This document shows, in pieces, positions 47,651 through 57,127 of a DNA stretch of 64,000 nucleotides. Below the pieces are notes generated by a model. That model did not search any database. It worked only from the letters and a program-made list of their open reading frames with translations, and had not been told where the DNA came from. How positions within the stretch are numbered: the stretch's first letter is position 1; each line of letters starts with the position of its first letter. The translations under genes and the position numbers were made by a program. Source of the DNA: BOG-908 sp963850605 (GTDB lineage Bacteria > Pseudomonadota > Alphaproteobacteria > Acetobacterales > Acetobacteraceae); assembly GCA_963850605.1 (NCBI GenBank), contig CAWKLX010000003.1:434001-498000 (forward strand). The letters run 5' to 3'.

Positions 47651-48896
47651 CTACAGCGCCCCCCCGGGCCGCCCCGCCGCCGCGCCAAGCCGCAAGCGCA
47701 GCGCGTTCAGCCGGATGAACCCCGCCGCATCCACCTGGTCGTACGCCCCCTGGTCGTCCTCGAACGTCACCACGCGCGTATCGTACAGACTACTGCGGGC
47801 TCTCCCGCCCCACGACCGTCACCGACCCCTTGTACAGCTTCACCCGCACCGTGCCGGTCACGGACGCCTGGCTCGCATCGATCGCCGCCTGCAGCATCCG
47901 CCGCTCCGGCGAGAACCAGAACCCGTTGTAAATCATCTTGGCGTAGGCCGGCATGAACCCGTCCTTCAAATGCCCCGCCTCGCGGTCCAGCGTGATGCTC
48001 TCCATCGCCCGGTGCGCCGCCAGCCAGATCGTGCCGCCCGGCGTCTCGTATACACCGCGGCTTTTCATGCCCACGAACCGGTTCTCCACCATGTCCAGCC
48101 GCCCGATCCCATGCGCCCGCCCCAGCGCGTTCAGCCGCGTCAGCAGGGCCGCCGGGGACAGCGCCTCGCCATCGACCGATACCGGGTCGCCGCGTTCGAA
48201 ACCGATCTCCACCACCTGCGCCGCATCGGGCGCGGCTTCCGGGCTGATGGTGCGCTGGAACACCATCTCGTCCGGCGGCAACGCCGGATCCTCCAGGATT
48301 TTGCCCTCCGACGAGGAGTGCAGCAGGTTCGCATCCACCGAAAACGGCGCCTCGCCCCGCTTGTCGCGCGTGACTGCAATCTGGTGCGCGTCGGCGAACT
48401 CGAGCAGCTTGGTGCGGGAGGTCAGCGCCCACTCCCGCCAGGGCGCCACCACGCGTATATCCGGCTGCAACGCATAGTAGGCGAGCTCGAACCGCACCTG
48501 GTCGTTGCCCTTGCCCGTCGCCCCATGCGCCACGGCGTCCGCCCCCACGGCACGGGCGATCTCGATCTGCCGCTGCGCAATCAAGGGCCGCGCGATCGCG
48601 GTGCCCAGCAGATACTGCCCCTCGTACAGCGTGTTGGCCCGGAACATCGGGCACACGAAGTCGCGCACGAAGACCTCGCGCAGGTCTTCCACGAAAATCT
48701 CCCTCACGCCGGCCTGTTCCGCTTTGCGCCGCGCGGCAGCCAGCTCCGCCCCCCCATCCTCCACCGACTGCCCGAGGTCGGCCGTGAATGTCACGACCTC
48801 GCACCCGTAGGTCTCCCGCAGCCAGCGCAGGATCACGCTGGTATCCAGCCCCCCCGAATAGGCCAGCACCACCTTGCGTATGTCGGTCTTGGTCAC
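47651..48896 (-). CDS. argG: argininosuccinate synthase ArgG (one frame change near the C-terminus)
   Basis: ArgG joins citrulline and aspartate using ATP in arginine synthesis. The N-terminus has VVLAYSGGLDTSVIL (PP-loop), then HGATGKGNDQVRFE and GLDxVENRFVGMKSRGVYETPGGT-like residues in RLDMVENRFVGMKSRG. A net extra base near 47795 brings an early TAG after RESPQ. In the next frame the usual end SLYDTRVVTFEDDQGAYDQ, then AAGFIRLNALRLR, runs to TAG 47651-47653. The full length of about 414 residues is then normal. It diverges from the next gene across 102 bp. Confidence 0.92.
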
Positions 48897-48998
48897 GAAA
48901 CCCCCGGTCGATCGTCGGCCGTCAGCTATCAGCCATCATCTGGCCGGGGAAGCGGGTGCGGCCGGGCAGCATATCGGCTACATAGGACGTCCCGAGCG

Positions 48999-49733
48999 AT
49001 GACCGAAGGCCGACACCTGACGACCGAGTCCCCCTTTGACGACCCCAGTTTCGCCAACCGGCTGCAAAAACTGCTGCCCATGCTCGGCTCCGAGCAGCCG
49101 GCGGAGGCGGACGCAGCCCGCCGCAAGCTGGTCGAGCACCTGGCAACCCAGCGCCTGTCGCTGACGGACCTGGCGCAACGCCTGCGTGAGGCGCCGCGCC
49201 CACCGGCGGCCGGTTTCGAGCTGAGCCTGGAACGCCAGATCCAGATCGCCCGCGTCGCCCGCCAGGAAGCCGAGTTCGAAACCAAGCGCGCCCGCCAGCG
49301 GGTCGCCGAGCTCAGCCGTGCCGTGCAGGAGGCGGGGTTCGACGTGGTCCGCGCCCAACGTAACCTGGCCCGCGCCCGCCTGCTGGCCGGCGCCGGCTGG
49401 GTCCTGGCCCTGGTCGCCGCAGCCGGCCTGCTGGTGCCCGGCTGGCGCGACCGCACGCAACGCGCCGACCAGACCGCCGCCCAGCAGGGCGTCGTCCTGC
49501 TGCATCCCAAGGACCCAGACCCGACCGGCGCCACGCTGCGGGTCGGCACCGTCCTGGTCCAAGACCTGCCCGTCCGCCTCACCCCCACGGCGGATGGCGA
49601 GGTCCGCGCCTTCCTCAATCGCGGCACACGTGTGGTGCTGGAGCGTCAGGTTCGCTCAGGCATGGAAACCTGGCTCCTCATCCGCAGCGTTACCGGCAGC
49701 GGCTGGGTCAGAGGAAGCGATGTCCTGCATTGA
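48999..49733 (+). CDS. coiled-coil, single-pass membrane protein with C-terminal SH3-like domain
   Basis: A 244-residue protein. Residues ~75-128 are a charged coiled coil (IQIARVARQEAEFETKRARQ). One transmembrane helix follows (AGAGWVLALVAAAGLLVPG, ~130-148), and a C-terminal part reads VRLTPTADGEVRAFLNRGTR then LIRSVTGSGWVRGSDV. The last pattern resembles a bacterial SH3 domain (SH3b) that binds cell-wall or protein ligands in the periplasm. ATG 48999 gives a soluble N-terminus without signal peptide. Function is unknown. Confidence 0.7.
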   Translation: MTEGRHLTTESPFDDPSFANRLQKLLPMLGSEQPAEADAARRKLVEHLATQRLSLTDLAQRLREAPRPPAAGFELSLERQIQIARVARQEAEFETKRARQRVAELSRAVQEAGFDVVRAQRNLARARLLAGAGWVLALVAAAGLLVPGWRDRTQRADQTAAQQGVVLLHPKDPDPTGATLRVGTVLVQDLPVRLTPTADGEVRAFLNRGTRVVLERQVRSGMETWLLIRSVTGSGWVRGSDVLH

Positions 49734-49941
49734 GCGGGCTTTGGCTGACGCAGTAGCAGGAAGATCAACCACGAAGGCGCGAAGCCCGCGAAGTCTGCCA
49801 TCTTTGATATTTTCATTGCAGGCCGCAAAGCATTCTGCGGTTTAACACAAGGCACCTGCCGTAGCGTCGTGAATTGCGTCACTTCGCTCGCAATGAAGAC
49901 TCGACCATTCGGCGGGCGCCGACAGTCTTCCTTGTGATACT

Positions 49942-49986
49942 CTTCGTGTTCTTCGTGTTCTTCGTGTTCTTCGTGTTCTTTGTGGC
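49942..49986. repeat. 9-bp tandem repeat CTTCGTGTT
   Basis: Four perfect copies of CTTCGTGTT (49942-49977) are followed by a degenerate copy CTTTGTGGC. It lies in the 265-bp gap between the SH3-like and DUF2237 genes, close to the stop of the latter. The rest of the gap holds no gene. Confidence 0.85.
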
Positions 49987-49998
49987 TAACTCACGTCC

Positions 49999-50388
49999 TT
50001 AAGCCGCGTGACGGCGCAGATCGGCCAGCTCGCAATGCATCAGCGCGGCCATATGGGTCGCCTCAAGCACCACCTGGGGCGCTTGGCCCGCCAGGAACGC
50101 CTCCTGCCAGCGCGGCGCGCACAGGCACCAGCGGTCGCCGGGGCGCAGGCCGGGAAACGCATACTCCGGCCTCGGCGTGGACAGATCGTTGCCCCGCGCG
50201 CGGCTGAACGCCAGGAACTCGGCCGTCAACACCGCACAGACGGTGTGGCTGCCAACATCCGCCGGGCCGGTGTCGCAGCATCCGGTGCGGGTGAACCCGG
50301 TCATCGGATCGGTCGAGCAGCTCACCAAGGGACCGCCCAGCACGTTGCGGGCGGGCAGGGGCAGGCCACCTGTGATGTCGAGCGGCAT
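49999..50388 (-). CDS. DUF2237 family protein
   Basis: A 129-residue protein that matches the DUF2237 family along its length: RNVLGGPLVSCSTDPMTGF near the N-terminus, CCDTGPADVGSHTVCAV, GNDLSTPRPEYAFPGL, DRWCLCAPRWQEA and VVLEATH. Six cysteines are present, several invariant in the family. The family's biochemical role is not known. It is downstream of the HIG1-like gene by 18 nt on the same strand, so they are likely co-transcribed. Confidence 0.88.
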   Translation of the reverse strand: MPLDITGGLPLPARNVLGGPLVSCSTDPMTGFTRTGCCDTGPADVGSHTVCAVLTAEFLAFSRARGNDLSTPRPEYAFPGLRPGDRWCLCAPRWQEAFLAGQAPQVVLEATHMAALMHCELADLRRHAA

Positions 50389-50406
50389 CGTCAGTCTCCC
50401 CGGCCC

Positions 50407-50595
50407 TCAGTGGCGCATCAAAAGGATCAGCGCCATCAGAGCGATCGCCAACCCCTGCAGCATCACGCGCGCCCGCATCAGGGCGTTGGACCGACGCGGG
50501 TCGCCGCCGCGCGCCACGCCGGCCATCCCTAGCCCCAGCACGACCACCACGCCCAGCATGGTCATACCCAGCAGCACTGCGAGAAAGGAGATCAT
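50407..50595 (-). CDS. HIG1-like twin transmembrane protein
   Basis: A 62-residue protein with two hydrophobic helices (residues ~2-26 and ~46-60) and a basic loop between. SNALMRARVMLQ contains RxRx3Q of the HIG1 motif, with Asn in place of the usual first Q/I. Homologous twin-transmembrane proteins in alphaproteobacteria are associated with cytochrome oxidase. ATG 50595 is chosen since a longer frame upstream has no membrane residues. It is divergent from the MscS-like gene (92 bp). Confidence 0.7.
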   Translation of the reverse strand: MISFLAVLLGMTMLGVVVVLGLGMAGVARGGDPRRSNALMRARVMLQGLAIALMALILLMRH

Positions 50596-50687
50596 GATGC
50601 ACAAATAGGCGCAGCCCCGCCAAAGTGCACCCCGCCACGCCGGCACGCGGGTTGCGCGCGACGGCCGGACATGCAGTTTCGCGCCGC

Positions 50688-53147
50688 ATGAAGAAACGCC
50701 TGCCAATCCTTCTTCTCAGCCTGTTGGCCTGGCCCGCCTGGGCGCAGCTACCCGCCACCCTGCTACCGCACCCAGCTACCAAACCGGCTGCGTCACCCGC
50801 CCAGGCGGCCCCCCCCAGCCTGTCGCCTGCGGAGTTGAAGCAGACGCTGGACCTGCTGAACGACCCGCAAAAGCGCGCCGCCTTCACCGCCACGCTGGAA
50901 ACCCTGTCCAAGGCGGCCACACTCACCGGTGCGGCCAAGCCCGCCACCCCGGCGCCGGTCAAATTGGCCCCGGACAGCGTAGGCGCCGCCCTGATCGCAG
51001 AGGGCACCGCGTGGCTGGGCAACCTGGACACCGAGATGTCCAGTTTCGGCAGCGTTTTGGGCCACCTGCCATCGGTGTGGGCGTTCACCCGGCGTACGTT
51101 CGAAAACCCCGCCCTGCGCGCGCGGGCGCTGGACGCGGCATGGCGCCTGGCGCTGGTGCTGGCGGCAGCCGGCCTGGCCGAATGGGGCTGCTGGCGGCTG
51201 CTGCGCCGGCCCATTCGCGCCATCGCAGCCCGCGCACCCGGCACAATCGCCGCCCCGATGGCCGACCCGCACACGGAGGCGGTCGCTGACACGAGGGAAG
51301 CCGCGGCTGAGGCAGCCGATGGAGAAGACACCCCCCCGGCGCCGCTGGCTGCGGCCGAAGAGCACGCCGTGGAACACGCGCTGCGCCGGCGCCGCTTCGC
51401 CCGCACCGTCCGCACGTTCAGGCGGCTGCCTTTCGTCCTGCTCTGCTTCGTGCTGGACCTGCTGCCGCTGGGCGTCTTCGTGGCCATCGGCTACGCCGGC
51501 ATGCTGTATGCCGACACCCGCGTGCAGGCCGTGCTGCAAGCCGCCGTCCTGGCCTACGGCACCTGCCGTATCGCCACCTCGCTGACCCGCATGTTCGCCG
51601 CCCCCGACCTGCCGACGCTCCGCCTCGTGCACGTGGGCGACGAAGGTGCCGCCTACGCCGTGCGCTGGGTCAGGCGGCTGTTCGCGGTGGCCGCCGCCGG
51701 GTTCGCCGCCTCGCAGATCGGCCTGCTGTTCGGCCTGCCGGTGCCAGCCGACGACGCCTTCCTCAAGGCGGTCTTTCTCATCGTTCATCTGATGCTGGTG
51801 GTCGTCGTCCTGCAATGCCGCCGTTCGGTGGCCGCCCGCATACGCAGCCCCAGTGCCACGCCCGGCCTGGGTGGCCGCGTGCGCAACCGTCTCGCCTCCG
51901 TCTGGCACTTCATCGCCATCTTCTACATCGTCGCCCTGTGGCTGGTCTGGGCGGCCGAGGTCCGCAACGGCTACATCCGCATCTGGCACCTGTTCCTCGT
52001 CACCGTCGGCGTGCTCGTGGTGGCCAGACTGGCGGCGATCGTGCTGCTGGGCAGCCTGGACCGCGCGGTGCGCCTCAGCCCGGACGCCGCCCAGCGCACC
52101 CCTGGGCTGGAACGGCGGGTGCAGCGCTACCTGCCGCTGTTGCGCAAAGCGGTCACGGCACTTGTGTGTCTGCTGACCGGCCTGGCTCTGCTGCAGGTGT
52201 GGGGCATCAACACGCTCGTCTGGTTCCGCACCAACGCGCTGGGCAGCCGGCTGCTCTCGGCCACCGCCACCATCCTGGTCGCCGCCCTGCTGGCGCTCGC
52301 GGTGTGGGAAGGCGTGAACGCCTCTTTCGACCGCAGCCTGGCCCGCATGACCACCCAGGCGCAGCTCGTCAGCGCCGCACGCCTGCGCACGTTGCTGCCG
52401 ATCCTGCGCACGCTTCTGCTGGCCGTGCTGGTCGCCATCTTCGGGCTGGCCGCGTTGTCCGAGATCGGGGTGAACATCGCCCCGCTCCTCGCCGGCGCCG
52501 GCATACTGGGCGTCGCCATCGGCTTCGGCTCCCAAAAACTCGTGCAGGACTTCATCACCGGCATTTTCCTCCTGATCGAAAACGCCATGCAGGTCGGCGA
52601 CTGGGTGACGGTGGCCGGCCTGTCCGGCTCGGTCGAAAACCTGTCCATCCGCACCATGCGGCTGCGCGCCGGCGACGGGTCCGTGCACATCATTCCGTTC
52701 AGCGCCGTCTCCACCGTCACCAACGTCAACCGCGGCATCGGCAACGCCGCCGTCAGCGTGAACGTGCCGATCGAGGAGGATACGGACCGTGTCAGCGAAG
52801 TTTTGGGCACCATCGCGCGCGAAATGCGCGGTGAACCGAAGTTCGCGGACATGATGCGCAGCGATTTGCAGCTCTGGGGCGTCGATCGCGTGGACGCTGG
52901 CGTGGCCACCGTCGTGGGCCAGATCGTGTGCACCGATGCGGGGCGCTGGGCCGTGCAGCGCGAGTTCAACCGCCGTATGGCCATACGCTTCAAGGAGCAG
53001 GGGCTGCGCATCGCCACCCCCGTGACCACCGTCTACAACCACATCGCGAACGACCCGCCACCCGCCACGGCCCATGGCGTTGCCGCGCCGGCGGAGGGAT
53101 CGCTCGTCAACTCGCCACCACCGGCCGCCCTAGGAAATACGTCGTGA
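50688..53147 (+). CDS. large MscS-family mechanosensitive channel
   Basis: An 819-residue MscS-type channel of the YbiO/MscK-like large subclass. It has a signal peptide (LPILLLSLLAWPAWAQ), a periplasmic region rich in Ala and Pro, about nine transmembrane helices and a C-terminal MscS core. The pore helix reads LLAGAGILGVAIGFGSQKLV, followed by the beta domain (GDWVTVAGLSGSVENLSIRT) and a cytoplasmic domain. Such channels release solutes on hypo-osmotic shock. The frame is intact. Its stop overlaps a dioxygenase gene (GTGA), which is an unusual partner. Confidence 0.88.
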   Translation: MKKRLPILLLSLLAWPAWAQLPATLLPHPATKPAASPAQAAPPSLSPAELKQTLDLLNDPQKRAAFTATLETLSKAATLTGAAKPATPAPVKLAPDSVGAALIAEGTAWLGNLDTEMSSFGSVLGHLPSVWAFTRRTFENPALRARALDAAWRLALVLAAAGLAEWGCWRLLRRPIRAIAARAPGTIAAPMADPHTEAVADTREAAAEAADGEDTPPAPLAAAEEHAVEHALRRRRFARTVRTFRRLPFVLLCFVLDLLPLGVFVAIGYAGMLYADTRVQAVLQAAVLAYGTCRIATSLTRMFAAPDLPTLRLVHVGDEGAAYAVRWVRRLFAVAAAGFAASQIGLLFGLPVPADDAFLKAVFLIVHLMLVVVVLQCRRSVAARIRSPSATPGLGGRVRNRLASVWHFIAIFYIVALWLVWAAEVRNGYIRIWHLFLVTVGVLVVARLAAIVLLGSLDRAVRLSPDAAQRTPGLERRVQRYLPLLRKAVTALVCLLTGLALLQVWGINTLVWFRTNALGSRLLSATATILVAALLALAVWEGVNASFDRSLARMTTQAQLVSAARLRTLLPILRTLLLAVLVAIFGLAALSEIGVNIAPLLAGAGILGVAIGFGSQKLVQDFITGIFLLIENAMQVGDWVTVAGLSGSVENLSIRTMRLRAGDGSVHIIPFSAVSTVTNVNRGIGNAAVSVNVPIEEDTDRVSEVLGTIAREMRGEPKFADMMRSDLQLWGVDRVDAGVATVVGQIVCTDAGRWAVQREFNRRMAIRFKEQGLRIATPVTTVYNHIANDPPPATAHGVAAPAEGSLVNSPPPAALGNTS

Positions 53148-53866
53148 CGCCGCCCAAACAAAAGATCGAAGCCGAGCTGTCGCAACACGGATTCAGCCAC
53201 GTCCCGGCCGACATCATGGGTGCGCTGCTGGCGGCTGCCGGTTTGTCCGATTGGGAGGGGTTCGCCGATAGCTGGAACGATCTGGGCCTGGACACCTACA
53301 TGGCCGATGGCGGGCGCTACCGCAGGCGTCGCCATGCCGCGTTCCGCGCCACCGCGTCGGGCTTCGACAGAAAGCCGCACCAGCCGCATTATCAAAGCCG
53401 CGACTACAATGCGCTGAATGGCGGTCTGGCCCGCTGGTTTGACCCGATCACCGAGGCTACCGCGGTGCACCCCGCGCTGCGCGCCATATTGCGCGTGTGC
53501 AAGACCGTCTTCGACGACTGCACCGACCCCGCCACCAGGCCGGCCGCCTGGCATATCGAACTGCACCAATTCCGTATCGAGGCGAAGCCGGGCGAGAACG
53601 GCCAACCCACGCCCGAGGGGCTGCACCGCGATGGCGTGGACTGGGTGCTGGTGCTGCTGGTGCGCCGGGAAAACGTGGCCAGCGGCGAGACCTCCATCCA
53701 CGACCTGCAACGCCGGCTGGTCGGCAGTTTTACGCTAGAGCGGCCAATGGAGGCGGCGCTGGTCGATGACGGGCGGGTCTATCATGGCGTGACAGCCATC
53801 GCGCCGATCGACCCCGCTTCTCCCGCCTACCGGGATGTGCTGGTGGTGACGTTCCGGCGGGAGTGA
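53144..53866 (+). CDS. 2-oxoglutarate/Fe(II)-dependent dioxygenase-like protein
   Basis: A 240-residue protein of the 2OG-Fe dioxygenase family that includes the biofilm-linked BsmA-type proteins. The HxD iron motif is in GLHRDGVDWVLV and the distal His in VYHGVTAI, with Arg near the end (VVTFRRE) as the 2-oxoglutarate ligand. YHIEL-type strand residues (AWHIELHQFRIEA) precede it. The GTG start overlaps the MscS stop, so expression is coupled. The substrate is unknown. Confidence 0.75.
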   Translation: MTPPKQKIEAELSQHGFSHVPADIMGALLAAAGLSDWEGFADSWNDLGLDTYMADGGRYRRRRHAAFRATASGFDRKPHQPHYQSRDYNALNGGLARWFDPITEATAVHPALRAILRVCKTVFDDCTDPATRPAAWHIELHQFRIEAKPGENGQPTPEGLHRDGVDWVLVLLVRRENVASGETSIHDLQRRLVGSFTLERPMEAALVDDGRVYHGVTAIAPIDPASPAYRDVLVVTFRRE

Positions 53867-53921
53867 GCGCGTCCCGGCCAGGTCCGCTCGACATGGCACA
53901 GGCGCTGACTATCTTGCAGCC

Positions 53922-54362
53922 ATGTCCCGGTGCGCCGCCTTCGCTTGTGTTTGCATCGCGGTCGTCTGCTTCGGTCGTCCAGTCCGCGCGCAGCCGGTCT
54001 CGATCACCGGCGCATGGGCACGGGCAACCGCGCCCTTCCAGGCGCAAGGCGCGGTGTATGCGACGCTCGCCAGCGCAGACGGTGACCGGCTCGTCGGGCT
54101 TTCCAGCCCGGATGCCGCCGCCGCCATGCTTCATCGGACGGTCCGGCAAGGCGACATGACGGGCATGGCCGACATGGACGGCCTGGCCCTGCCACCCGGC
54201 CAAACGATCAGACTGGCGCCGCGCGGCCTGCACGTGATGCTGACCGGGCTGAAACACCCCCTGGTCGCTGGCGGCCACGTCTCCCTGGTGCTGGTCTTCG
54301 AGCATGCGGGGCGCGTTGCGGCCGACGTGCCGGTCCTGCCGATCGGCTCGGCGGGACCGTGA
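53922..54362 (+). CDS. periplasmic Cu(I) chaperone PCuAC
   Basis: A 146-residue secreted protein with a signal peptide (FACVCIAVVCFGRPVRAQ). The metal-binding motif H-x10-M-x21-H-x-M is present exactly: His in MLHRT, Met in DMTGM, then GLHVM 21 residues later. PCuAC proteins deliver copper to the CuA site of cytochrome c oxidase. The stop overlaps the sco gene (GTGA), which supports joint copper delivery. Confidence 0.9.
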   Translation: MSRCAAFACVCIAVVCFGRPVRAQPVSITGAWARATAPFQAQGAVYATLASADGDRLVGLSSPDAAAAMLHRTVRQGDMTGMADMDGLALPPGQTIRLAPRGLHVMLTGLKHPLVAGGHVSLVLVFEHAGRVAADVPVLPIGSAGP

Positions 54363-54940
54363 ACCGCACGAGCCTGGTCGCGTTCCTCGGCGCGGGCCTG
54401 GCCTTGGCGATCGGCGCCGGGGTGGTGCTGACGCGTGGCCAGGGGCCGGGTGCGCCGGACGATATCGGCGGCCCGTTCACGCTGATCGACGGCAGCGGCC
54501 ACACGGTGACGGACCAAAGTTTTGCCGGACACTGGCGCCTCGTCTATTTCGGCTACACGCATTGTCCGGACGCCTGCCCGACCACGCTGGGGGATTTGGG
54601 CGCCGCACTGGACAAACTGCCGCCCCCAACCCGCGCCCGGGTGCGGGTGCTGTTCGTCACCGTCGATCCGGCGCGCGACACGCCTGCTGCCATGGGCGCC
54701 TACGCGCACGCTTTCGGCCCGGAATTCGTGGGCCTGACCGGCACACAAGCCCAGTTGAGCGCCGTGGAGGCCAGCTACCACGTCTACGCCAGGCGCCGGG
54801 ATCTGGCTGGCGGCGACTACGCCATGGACCACAGCTCCATCATTTACGTCATGCGCCCCGACGGCCATTTCGCCGGCCTGCTGGACGACAGCATGTCCCC
54901 CACCGACCTCGCCAAACACCTGTCCGAGTTCGGTGCCTAA
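54359..54940 (+). CDS. Sco1/SenC copper-delivery thioredoxin-like protein
   Basis: A 193-residue membrane-anchored protein. One N-terminal helix (residues ~6-25) precedes a thioredoxin-like domain with the copper ligands CPDAC in YFGYTHCPDACP and the distal His in AMDHSSIIYV. VTVDPARDTP is the usual strand. Sco reduces or loads the CuA site of cytochrome oxidase together with PCuAC, its upstream partner. No cytochrome oxidase genes are in the window. The stop lies inside the pabB start. Confidence 0.92.
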   Translation: MNRTSLVAFLGAGLALAIGAGVVLTRGQGPGAPDDIGGPFTLIDGSGHTVTDQSFAGHWRLVYFGYTHCPDACPTTLGDLGAALDKLPPPTRARVRVLFVTVDPARDTPAAMGAYAHAFGPEFVGLTGTQAQLSAVEASYHVYARRRDLAGGDYAMDHSSIIYVMRPDGHFAGLLDDSMSPTDLAKHLSEFGA

Positions 54941-56333
54941 ACTGATGAAGGGGGGTCTGGGGGGGAAGGCTCTCCTCTCCCAGCCTTGCCTTGCCCTTGC
55001 CTTGGACTGGGTGGACCCCGCCTCGGCGTTCGCGGCGTTTGCGGGCGATTCCACCGTCGCCTGGCTGGACAGCCAGGGCGAGGGGCCACGCGCACGATAC
55101 AGCTACCTGGCCGTCGAGCCATTCGATGTGTTGTCGGCCGACGCCGGCGATCCATGCCCGTTCGACACCCTGGCCGCGCGCATGGCCCGATATCCGTGCG
55201 GCTGGACGGGTTCGCCGGTGCCGTTCTGGGGCGGTGCGGTGGGGTTCCTGGCCTATGAGGCCGGTAGCCGGCTGGAGGGTGTGGCCCCGCATGGCGGGGA
55301 GGCCGGACCCCGGGCGTTCTTCGGGTTTTACGATGTCGTGCTGGCCTTCGATCGGGCGGCAAAGCGATGCTGGCTGCTATCCTCGGGCTTTCCGGAGCAC
55401 GGCACGGCGCGCGAGGCCAGGGCGGGGGCCAGGGCGGCGCATGTGCTCGCCCGCCTCGCGGCGAAGCCCACCCCGTCGCCCAGTCCGCCGCCTCTCGCAT
55501 GGCGTGCCGAAACGTCGCGCGATACGCATATCGCCCGCGTCGCGCGAACGATCGCCTACATCGAGGCGGGCGATATCTATCAGGCCAACATCACCGCGCG
55601 CTTCCTGGCGGACGCGCCGGAGCACATCCCGGCCGCAGGGCTGTATCGCGCGTTGCGCGCACACAACCCCGCGCCGTACGGCGCCTACCTCGCCTGCGCC
55701 CCCGATCTCGCGATCGCCAGCGTCTCGCCTGAGCGTTTTCTGGGCCTGACTGCCGAGGGCCGCATCGAGGCCCGCCCGATCAAGGGCACCCGCCCCCGCG
55801 GCGCCGATGCGGCCCAGGATGCGGCTCTGGTGTCCGAGTTGCTCCGCAGTGCCAAGGACCATTCGGAAAACCTGATGATCGCCGACCTGCTGCGCCACGA
55901 TATCGGCCGCGTGGCAAGGATCGGCAGCGTGCACGTGCCCGAGCTCGCTGCCCTCGAAACCTTTCCCAATCTGCACCATCTGGTTTCCGCCGTACGCGGC
56001 ACGCTGCGGCCAGGCCTGTCGGCCGCCGACCTGCTGCGGGCCGCCTTCCCCGGCGGCTCGATCACCGGCGCGCCCAAACGGCGTGCCATGCAGATCATCC
56101 GCGAGCTGGAACCCGCACCCCGCAACGCCTATTGCGGCACCGTCGCCTGGCTCGGCTGGGACGGGGCGGCGGACAGCAGCATCGCCATACGCACGCTGAC
56201 CATATCGCGCGGCCAGGTCACGGCGGCGGCAGGTGGCGGCATCGTGGCCGAGAGCCAGCCCGAGGACGAGTATGAAGAGATGCTGGTGAAAATCCGGCCG
56301 CTGCTGCGCGCGCTGGGGCCGTTCGGCGCATGA
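54933..56333 (+). CDS. pabB: aminodeoxychorismate synthase component I (PabB)
   Basis: A 466-residue chorismate-binding enzyme that, with a glutaminase subunit, makes 4-amino-4-deoxychorismate for folate. The N-terminal Trp-pocket domain has DSQGEGPRARYSY and GFLAYEAG. The catalytic part shows IEAGDIYQANIT, SPERFL, IKGTRPRG, LRHDIGRV and FPGGSITGAPKRRAM. It lacks a fused glutaminase domain. The GTG at 54933 overlaps the sco stop; residues before ~20 are not conserved, so an ATG at 54945 or a later start is possible. It overlaps pabC. Confidence 0.9.
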   Translation: MPKLMKGGLGGKALLSQPCLALALDWVDPASAFAAFAGDSTVAWLDSQGEGPRARYSYLAVEPFDVLSADAGDPCPFDTLAARMARYPCGWTGSPVPFWGGAVGFLAYEAGSRLEGVAPHGGEAGPRAFFGFYDVVLAFDRAAKRCWLLSSGFPEHGTAREARAGARAAHVLARLAAKPTPSPSPPPLAWRAETSRDTHIARVARTIAYIEAGDIYQANITARFLADAPEHIPAAGLYRALRAHNPAPYGAYLACAPDLAIASVSPERFLGLTAEGRIEARPIKGTRPRGADAAQDAALVSELLRSAKDHSENLMIADLLRHDIGRVARIGSVHVPELAALETFPNLHHLVSAVRGTLRPGLSAADLLRAAFPGGSITGAPKRRAMQIIRELEPAPRNAYCGTVAWLGWDGAADSSIAIRTLTISRGQVTAAAGGGIVAESQPEDEYEEMLVKIRPLLRALGPFGA

Positions 56334-57127
56334 TCTGGCTCAACGGCGCGCTGGTCGCGCCATCGGCCGCCCGCATCGACCCGGCCGATCGCGGCCTTTT
56401 GCTGGGCGACGGCGTGTTCGAGACGGTGCGCGCCACCGGCGGCCAGCCGGCGCATCTGGCGCGCCATTTGGCCCGGCTGCGGCACGGCGCGGCCGTGCTG
56501 GCTATCCCCTTTCCCTGGACCGATTCCGTCCTCACCGCGGCGCTTCAATCGGTATTGGGCGCCGCCCCCCACCCCGACGCGGCGCTGCGCATCACCCTCA
56601 CACGCGGCCCCGCCGCGCGCGGGCTGCTGGCGCCGCCCGGCACGCCGCCGACGCTGCTGATCACCGCCGCGCCGCTGCCCGCGCCCGCCACGCCCGCACG
56701 CGCGATCATCGCATCGGTGACGCGCCGCAACGAGCACTCGCCGCTCTCGCGCATCAAATCCCTCAGCTACCTCGACAGCATCCTTGCCAGGCAGGAGGCC
56801 CGCGCGAATAGGGCCGACGACGCGATCTTGCTGAACACCCAAGGCCGGATCGCCGAAGCGTCTGCCGCAAACATCTTCATCGCCAAGGATGGATGCGTGC
56901 TGACCCCGCCGACCGCCGAGGGCGCGCTGCCCGGCATCGCGCGCGCTTTGCTGCTGGAAGCTGACCTGGCCCGCGAGCACGCGCTGACGATCGCCGATAT
57001 GCGCGGTGCGCAGTCGGCGTTCACGACGAACAGTCTTGGGGTGCGCGCCCTCTCGCATGTCGACGGCATCGCGTTGAAGGCGCCGCACGCGGCGTTGATG
57101 CAAAAAATCCTGGCCGCGCTCGTTTAG
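56330..57127 (+). CDS. pabC: aminodeoxychorismate lyase-type class IV PLP enzyme (PabC)
   Basis: A 265-residue fold-type IV PLP enzyme. RIDPADRGLLLGDGVFETV opens it, the catalytic Lys lies in RIKSLSYLDSILA, and EASAANIFI and GALPGIAR bind the cofactor. The position after pabB, and the RIKSLSY form, favour PabC (releasing 4-aminobenzoate) over branched-chain aminotransferase. The start overlaps pabB (ATGA). Its TAG stop is the first triplet of the repeat at 57125-57231. Confidence 0.85.
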   Translation: MIWLNGALVAPSAARIDPADRGLLLGDGVFETVRATGGQPAHLARHLARLRHGAAVLAIPFPWTDSVLTAALQSVLGAAPHPDAALRITLTRGPAARGLLAPPGTPPTLLITAAPLPAPATPARAIIASVTRRNEHSPLSRIKSLSYLDSILARQEARANRADDAILLNTQGRIAEASAANIFIAKDGCVLTPPTAEGALPGIARALLLEADLAREHALTIADMRGAQSAFTTNSLGVRALSHVDGIALKAPHAALMQKILAALV

